A stretch of DNA of 10,375 bases from Sphingobacteriaceae bacterium (GTDB lineage: Bacteria > Bacteroidota > Bacteroidia > Sphingobacteriales > Sphingobacteriaceae), in the NCBI GenBank assembly GCA_947460275.1, contig CANHHZ010000060.1, positions 1 to 10,375 on the forward strand. The letters run 5' to 3'. The notes below the pieces were generated by a model. That model was given only the letters and a program-made list of their open reading frames with translations, was not told the DNA's origin and did not search any database. The stretch's first letter is position 1; each line of letters starts with the position of its first letter. Of this stretch, positions 6,278 through 10,375 are shown piece by piece. The position numbers and the translations under genes are program-made.

Positions 6278-6693
6278 TGCATTTGAGCAGGGGCAAGTTA
6301 TATACAATCGTATCAATAGCATGCTTGACAGGGTATATTTGGCTGTTTTGTAATTTAAAATCAGCACAAAACACTATAAATAATCATAGTGTATGTTTAA
6401 TTAAAAATATTTCAAATATACCCTGCCCTTCCTGTGGCACCACAAGATCGGTGGTTTTTTTGTGGCGAGGAAAATTGATAGATGCGCTATTAATTAACCC
6501 TTTTGGTTTATTACTATCAGCTATGATGTTGGCGTTTCCTATTTGGTTGATATTTGATCTAATTACCAAAAAACAAACATTTTTAATTTTTTATCATAAA
6601 ACAGAACAGTTTTTCAAAAAACCAAAAATTGCAGCGATTGCAATCTTTTTAGTTTTATTAAATTGGGGTTGGAACATTTATAAAGGACTATGA
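6277..6693 (+). CDS. DUF2752 membrane protein
   Basis: The 138-aa protein has three to four hydrophobic segments (about 9-28, 76-96 and 117-134, plus a shorter one). It carries the DUF2752 hallmark CPSCGTTRS at residues 50-58, followed by a short loop and LLINPFGLLLS. The Cys50-x-x-Cys53 pair might bind metal or form a disulfide, but no function is known for the family. I choose the ATG at 6277, which gives the TAATG junction with the TM2 gene. A longer frame to 6196 would add 27 polar residues translated from within the TM2 gene and unlike this family. The last four bases overlap the next gene as ATGA, so translation is probably coupled at both ends. Confidence 0.85.
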   Translation: MHLSRGKLYTIVSIACLTGYIWLFCNLKSAQNTINNHSVCLIKNISNIPCPSCGTTRSVVFLWRGKLIDALLINPFGLLLSAMMLAFPIWLIFDLITKKQTFLIFYHKTEQFFKKPKIAAIAIFLVLLNWGWNIYKGL

Positions 6694-7121
6694 TAAGTAA
6701 TATTCCATTTGACTATCCGCCTGGAGAGCACGAAACTGAAAAAGCCTCCTACAGCTACTTAATGTCGCTAATTGCAGCAATTGCGGGCTTACCATTGCCC
6801 ATCATAAATTTATTAGCTACAGCTTTCTTCTACTTGGCAAATAAAAAAAGCACTTATTTCGTAAGGTGGCATTGCACGCAAGCTTTACTTTCTCAAATTT
6901 CTTTATTATTTGTTAATAGTTATGGGTTTTGGTGGACTATATCAATAATTTTCACAAAAGAAGAAATTTCAAACCATTATATCGCCTACCTAATTACAGC
7001 ATTCATGTTCAATATCATCGAATTTATTGTTACCATTTATACTGCCATTCAAACCAGAAAGGGAATACATGTCCAATGGTGGTTTTATGGCAGTCTAACT
7101 AATTTAATTTGTAAACCATAA
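6690..7121 (+). CDS. DUF4870 (Tic20-like) small membrane protein
   Basis: The 143-aa protein starts with a short polar N terminus (FDYPPGEHETEKAS) followed by three or more membrane segments (~24-50, 64-90, 95-118). The typical DUF4870 pattern is visible: a first helix with GLPLPIINLL, then an amphipathic stretch STYFVRWHCTQALLSQI (54-70), which corresponds to the family's 's.fvr.Ha.qal.fqi' segment. DUF4870 proteins are distantly related to Tic20; their bacterial function is unknown. The ATG overlaps the stop of the DUF2752 gene by four bases, and the M48 protease gene starts one base after the stop. This context suggests that the three membrane proteins and the protease are made together, perhaps as one complex. 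Confidence 0.75.
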   Translation: MISNIPFDYPPGEHETEKASYSYLMSLIAAIAGLPLPIINLLATAFFYLANKKSTYFVRWHCTQALLSQISLLFVNSYGFWWTISIIFTKEEISNHYIAYLITAFMFNIIEFIVTIYTAIQTRKGIHVQWWFYGSLTNLICKP

Positions 7122-7122
7122 C

Positions 7123-7920
7123 ATGAAAAAGACATCAATACAAGGCTTATCAATAGTTTTTTTATTTGTTTCGATGCTATTTTTATGTAATCAAATAAAT
7201 TGGATGCAACTTTTTAGCATCAAAGCAACAACCGCTAAAACAGAAGAAAAACTGGGCGAATTATTTTGGGGTATTTATCAAAAAGCTGAAAAACAAAACG
7301 ATAAAAAATTTGCGAATCAAGTGCTGGATAGTTTAGTAAATCAGCTTTGTAAAAACAATAAGATTAAAAGAGCAACCATTAAGTTACATATCATAACAAA
7401 AAATGAGGTCAATGCCTTTGCACTCCCCAATGGACATTTAGTTGTTTACACTGGATTAATTGCTAATTGCAAAAACCAAGAAGAGCTTAGTGGGGTAATA
7501 GCACATGAAATTGCACATATTGAGTCGAATCATGTAATGAGTAAACTCACTAAAGAAATTGGTTTAACCATGTTGATTTCCATGACAACTGGAAACACTG
7601 GGGCAGAAAGTATTAAGAACGCTATAAAATTATTATCATCATCTGCCTTTGATAGGAAGTTAGAGAAAGAAGCTGACATCAAGGCTGTAGATTATTTATG
7701 CAATGCTAAAATAAATCCTGAAGCTTTTGCCAATTTTTTATACAGACTTGCTGAGGAAGAAAATTCGACTTCGAAATACCTATCTTGGATAAGCACACAT
7801 CCCGAATCTAAAAATAGAGCCGAATACATCATCGCCTACAGCAAAAACAAAAAAATAAAATACAAATCTATCCTCACCAAATCAACTTGGTTAGCTTTAA
7901 AAAACAACTTAGCTAATTAA
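7123..7920 (+). CDS. M48-family zinc metalloprotease, membrane-anchored
   Basis: The 265-aa protein begins with a hydrophobic signal anchor or signal peptide (SIQGLSIVFLFVSMLFLC, 5-22) without a clear lipobox. The protease domain contains HEIAH at 128-132 (zinc ligands His128 and His132, catalytic Glu129), the third-ligand region EKEAD with Glu181 and the Asp185 that usually follows, and a late THPESKNR (225-232) typical of the BepA/LoiP/Oma1 group. Upstream, NAFALPNGHLVVYTGLI (97-113) is the conserved edge-strand segment of M48 enzymes. It lacks TPR repeats, so it is shorter than BepA and nearer YcaL/LoiP in build. Family members degrade or help assemble envelope proteins. It is the last gene of the TM2-DUF2752-DUF4870 operon, starting one base after the previous stop. 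The substrate is unknown. Confidence 0.88.
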   Translation: MKKTSIQGLSIVFLFVSMLFLCNQINWMQLFSIKATTAKTEEKLGELFWGIYQKAEKQNDKKFANQVLDSLVNQLCKNNKIKRATIKLHIITKNEVNAFALPNGHLVVYTGLIANCKNQEELSGVIAHEIAHIESNHVMSKLTKEIGLTMLISMTTGNTGAESIKNAIKLLSSSAFDRKLEKEADIKAVDYLCNAKINPEAFANFLYRLAEEENSTSKYLSWISTHPESKNRAEYIIAYSKNKKIKYKSILTKSTWLALKNNLAN

Positions 7921-7941
7921 TTTTTTATCAAATAGCTGGAG

Positions 7942-7975
7942 ATAAAAAAAGGATTTCAGCAATGCCAAAATCCTT
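7942..7975 (-). terminator. Rho-independent terminator for the NTF2-like gene (minus strand)
   Basis: On the minus strand AAGGATTT (7975-7968) pairs with AAATCCTT (7956-7949) around an 11-base loop, followed immediately by a T run. The stem lies 25 bases after the stop of the minus-strand gene. On the plus strand the A run is on the wrong side, so it is less likely to terminate the M48 operon. Confidence 0.7.
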
Positions 7976-7999
7976 CACAATTTATATTTGATTTTTGGT

Positions 8000-8860
8000 T
8001 TAACGCTCGGCCAAGATAAAAATTTGAGTCATAATGTTCCAATTTCCGTCGTTTTGGCGTTCCCAAATAAAAATATAGTTAAAGCTTTCTCGTAAATCAG
8101 TTGTGTAATCAATGGTAGCCAAACCAAAGGTATACGCTAAGTCGCCACCCAAAGCTTTGTCATAACCCATAGTTTTCAAATTGATTTTATCAATCATTCT
8201 GTTGTTAAAAGCTTGGATATTTTCTTTACCTACAATGGCTTCAGTACCGGGAAATAATAAACGAGCATCCTTGTTAAGAAAACCTGCAAATGCACTTGGC
8301 CCAAAAGATTTTAGCGTAGTATTTAATGTTTTTTCTGTTGTGTTTATAATTTCTCTGTTGGCTTTCAAATCTTTTTCGCTAGCAAATTTAGGCGTATAAA
8401 AATCTTTAGGTTCAACCACAACTTGTTCAGCTTTGACTAAAGATTTATTGGTTTCGGTACCTAAATCTAAAATCAGTTCCCATTTTCCGTTTCGGCCACG
8501 CCAAACAGAAAGGTAATGACCATAGCTTTTTTGTGGGCCATCTACCATATAATTACCCGTTGTAAAACCCCAATCATGGCTCCTCGAAATACGTGCATAG
8601 GTTGGTGTCCAACTAATATTTTTTTGGTCGGGCGCCGTAGCATAAAACTTTTTAGCATTTATAGGATTTGGTCTAAACACTAAAGCATCTTGGGCAGCAA
8701 ATTTTTCAAAAGCTGCTTTAACTCCGTTTTTCGCTACTTCATTGGCAAAGTCTTTCTCGGCATTTACCAAAGATTTTGTAGTTCCCTCCGACTTTTGTGC
8801 ATAAGCAAATGTGCTAAAAGAGGCGACTAAAATTGTATAAATAATTTTTTTCATCTTCAT
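8000..8860 (-). CDS. Secreted protein with two tandem NTF2-like (DUF4440/SnoaL-type) domains
   Basis: The 286-aa protein starts with a signal peptide (MKMKKIIYTILVASFSTFAYAQ, cleavage near residue 21). Starts at 8860 and 8854 are both possible because the protein begins MKMKK. The mature part holds two similar alpha/beta cones. The first (~28-137) runs LVNAEKDFANEVAKNG...AFEKFAAQDALVFRP and ends in YLSVWRGRNGKWELILDLG. The second (~168-284) runs TEKTLNTTLKSFGPSAFAGFLNKDARLLFPG and ends in YIFIWERQNDGNWNIMTQI. The 'W.r..dG.W' ending is typical of DUF4440. These folds bind small ligands or are enzymes; no catalytic residues can be assigned here. It is monocistronic, with its own terminator. What it binds is unknown. 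Confidence 0.75.
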   Translation of the reverse strand: MKMKKIIYTILVASFSTFAYAQKSEGTTKSLVNAEKDFANEVAKNGVKAAFEKFAAQDALVFRPNPINAKKFYATAPDQKNISWTPTYARISRSHDWGFTTGNYMVDGPQKSYGHYLSVWRGRNGKWELILDLGTETNKSLVKAEQVVVEPKDFYTPKFASEKDLKANREIINTTEKTLNTTLKSFGPSAFAGFLNKDARLLFPGTEAIVGKENIQAFNNRMIDKINLKTMGYDKALGGDLAYTFGLATIDYTTDLRESFNYIFIWERQNDGNWNIMTQIFILAER

Positions 8861-8897
8861 AATTTAATAAGCTAATATAAGGATTGATATACAAATA

Positions 8898-8911
8898 CTA
8901 CAAAGTTGTAG
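8898..8911 (-). promoter_or_regulatory. Palindrome overlapping a possible -7 element
   Basis: CTACAAAGTTGTAG is a 6+6-base inverted repeat with two central bases, 37 bases upstream of the NTF2-like gene. Read on the minus strand it contains CAACTTTG, one base off the Bacteroidota -7 consensus. No good -33 element is seen. It could be a promoter with an overlapping operator, or simply a small hairpin after the M28 gene. Confidence 0.25.
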
Positions 8912-8930
8912 AACACAAAAACTAAGGATT

Positions 8931-9899
8931 TTAATTTTCTCTATAAATAGTTTCTAAAATGGTCTGCCCAACGGCTTTAAGTGTGTTTCGATCTATGTTG
9001 TTTAAGTTATCCAGTTGTGTGTGCCAATTGATGTAAAAACCACTAGCATCAGCGTAATGGATAATATCGACGCAAGGAATTCCAGCTTGATTTACCCAAA
9101 AATGATCGTCGATTAAACTTCCGGAAGTTACATTGATAAAATAGGCCGAGTAACCTATTTCATTGCCAATATCCCAAACCTTTTTAACAATAGCAGGCGC
9201 ATATTTCCTTGAAATTTCATCTTGTGTAAATTGCGCATTTCCGCCACCTACCATATCTAAATTTATAGCGTACAATGGTTTATAATTCTTTTGATGCAAG
9301 TTTTTTGACCAATATTGAGAGCCTATGCACCAGGTGGTTTCATTTGGGGTTTCATCGTTTGCCTGGCCGTAATCTTCTATGTCCCATAAAACAAAATCTA
9401 CCCCAACATTTGGGGCTTTTAACTGAATTTGGCGAGCCATTTCTAGCATTACTGCCACCCCACTTGCCCCATCATTTGCTGCATCAAAAGGTTTGCTACG
9501 CATGCTACTATCAGGGTCTTGATCCGAAAAAGGACGAGCGTCCCAATGGGCAGAAACAAGTACCCGTTGTGTTTTTTCGGGATTAAACGCTGCGATGATG
9601 TTTTTTAGCCGATGTGTTTTTCCATCGTAGGTTTTTGCAGGAGCTTCTTGCACGGTTACATTTGCTCCAAAAGATTTAAATTTTTGAACCAGATAAGCAG
9701 CACATTTGGCATGGGCCGAAGTTGAGGGAATGCGTGGGCCAAAATCTACCTGCGCTTTGGTATAAGCAAAGGCACTATCGGGACTAAAATCGGGAGAAAC
9801 AAGTTTAACAACGACTTCAGTTTCGATTTGTTGCTGATTTTGATTAGAATTACACGCGGCTAAAATTAGAACAACAAACAAAAAAGATAATTTTTTCAT
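8931..9899 (-). CDS. M28-family lipoprotein, probable glutaminyl-peptide cyclotransferase (QC)
   Basis: The 322-aa lipoprotein has a signal peptide ending ILAAC, with lipidated Cys16 and a short Asn/Gln-rich spacer. The M28 alpha/beta zinc domain (~45-318) shows SAHWDARP (His118, Asp120), ANDGASGV (Asp143, zinc), LWDIEDYG (Glu175 as likely acid/base, Asp176 as likely zinc ligand), INLDMVGG (Asp215), IDDHFW (264-269) and NWHTQLDN (Trp292, His293). The WHT..DN ending, the DDH segment and Trp190 before GSQYWSKN resemble animal-type glutaminyl cyclases more than aminopeptidases. Such enzymes are known from Porphyromonas gingivalis. It would convert N-terminal Gln of exported proteins to pyroglutamate after signal-peptide cleavage. 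Many exported proteins here seem to be cleaved just before Gln (AQ-), which fits. An aminopeptidase remains possible. It follows cysS by 11 bases and is probably co-transcribed. Confidence 0.8.
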   Translation of the reverse strand: MKKLSFLFVVLILAACNSNQNQQQIETEVVVKLVSPDFSPDSAFAYTKAQVDFGPRIPSTSAHAKCAAYLVQKFKSFGANVTVQEAPAKTYDGKTHRLKNIIAAFNPEKTQRVLVSAHWDARPFSDQDPDSSMRSKPFDAANDGASGVAVMLEMARQIQLKAPNVGVDFVLWDIEDYGQANDETPNETTWCIGSQYWSKNLHQKNYKPLYAINLDMVGGGNAQFTQDEISRKYAPAIVKKVWDIGNEIGYSAYFINVTSGSLIDDHFWVNQAGIPCVDIIHYADASGFYINWHTQLDNLNNIDRNTLKAVGQTILETIYREN

Positions 9900-9910
9900 A
9901 ACGGCTGTAA

Positions 9911-10375
9911 TTAAACTTTACTCCAAGTAGTTCCATCTTTACTATCTTTGAGTTGGATACCAATATTTTGCAATCCGATTCTAATTTTATCAGAGGTGGC
10001 GTAATCTTTATTTTCTTTGGCATCTTTGCGCAAATCAATCACCATATCTAAAACCGAATTGAGCTCGGTATTGCTCGTTTCCTCATCCTTTAAACCAAAA
10101 ACATCAAACACAAAATCGTTGATTAATGTTTGGAGTTCATCAAGTTCAGTAGCAGAAATTTTTAAACTTCCATCGTAAACAGAGTTGATGATGCGAGCAG
10201 CTTCAAACAATTCGGCAATGACTACCGGACTATTAAAATCGTCGTTCATTGCATTTATACAGTTGTTGCGCAGCGTTTCAATTTTCACATCGCTAATTTC
10301 GCTAGCAGTTAATTTTGGTAAAAGTGCAACCGCGTTCATCAATCGTCTAAATCCTTTTTCCGAAGCGTCTAAAGC
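9911..10375 (-). CDS. cysS: Cysteinyl-tRNA synthetase, C-terminal part (5' end outside window)
   Basis: The frame is open to the window edge and gives the last 154 residues of a class I aminoacyl-tRNA synthetase that charges tRNA-Cys in the cytosol. Visible parts are the anticodon-binding helical DALR-type domain, with AMNDDFNSPVVIAELFEAAR followed by IIN, and the characteristic C terminus KDYATSDKIRIGLQNIGI followed by LKDSKDGTTW. The catalytic HIGH and KMSKS motifs lie outside the window. The residues before the first Met (ALDASEKGFRRL) continue the domain, so the Met codons at 10342 and 10339 are internal. The M28 lipoprotein gene follows after 11 bases with no terminator between them. Confidence 0.93.
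   Translation of the reverse strand, partial: ALDASEKGFRRLMNAVALLPKLTASEISDVKIETLRNNCINAMNDDFNSPVVIAELFEAARIINSVYDGSLKISATELDELQTLINDFVFDVFGLKDEETSNTELNSVLDMVIDLRKDAKENKDYATSDKIRIGLQNIGIQLKDSKDGTTWSKV

Noticed and set aside
9275..9586. Plus-strand 103-aa frame inside the M28 gene
   Set aside because: It is a shadow of a well-conserved minus-strand coding sequence with no recognisable domain.
1..10375. Mobile elements, CRISPR arrays, tRNA or rRNA genes
   Set aside because: No transposase or integrase motif, no regularly spaced direct repeats, and no cloverleaf or rRNA sequence was seen on either strand.

Overview
The window looks like a chromosomal segment of a Bacteroidota bacterium, most likely from the Sphingobacteriaceae (Pedobacter-like). 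This rests on the low GC content, the near absence of Shine-Dalgarno sequences, -7 boxes of the form TAnnTTTG, and the gene families present: OstA-like LPS-transport protein, duplicated SurA-type chaperones, and an M28 lipoprotein of the glutaminyl-cyclase type. No rRNA, tRNA, CRISPR array, transposase or phage gene is visible, and no gene-free stretch reaches 300 bases.

Layout. (1) 1-787, plus strand: 3' part of an OstA/LptA-like gene, converging at a 9-base gap on (2) a minus-strand pair at 797-1977, where a 201-aa protein resembling the psi (HolD) subunit of DNA polymerase III is followed by rdgB with an ATGA overlap. (3) 2082-4096, plus strand: an envelope-folding pair, made of a small SurA-like protein with no parvulin domain and a full SurA-type peptidyl-prolyl isomerase with its own promoter. 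(4) 4254-5273: a stand-alone membrane acyltransferase-3 protein. (5) 5413-5700: an unrecognised 95-aa protein between its own promoter and a strong hairpin terminator. (6) 5939-7920: a tight four-gene operon of TM2 protein, DUF2752 protein, DUF4870 protein and M48 metalloprotease, with junctions overlapping by 1 or 4 bases or separated by 1. (7) 8000-8860, minus strand: a secreted protein with two NTF2-like domains and its own terminator. (8) 8931-10375, minus strand: cysS (partial, continuing past the window) followed after 11 bases by the M28 lipoprotein.

How the genes fit together. Most of the window concerns the cell envelope. The OstA-like protein belongs to LPS transport, the SurA pair to outer-membrane protein folding, the acyltransferase to surface glycan modification, and the M28/QC-like lipoprotein to N-terminal processing of exported proteins. 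The TM2-DUF2752-DUF4870-M48 operon is the best candidate for an undescribed system: three small integral membrane proteins of unknown role, translationally coupled and followed by an envelope-anchored zinc protease. The psi-like protein next to rdgB links two replication and nucleotide-hygiene functions, and it is the second observation most worth checking.
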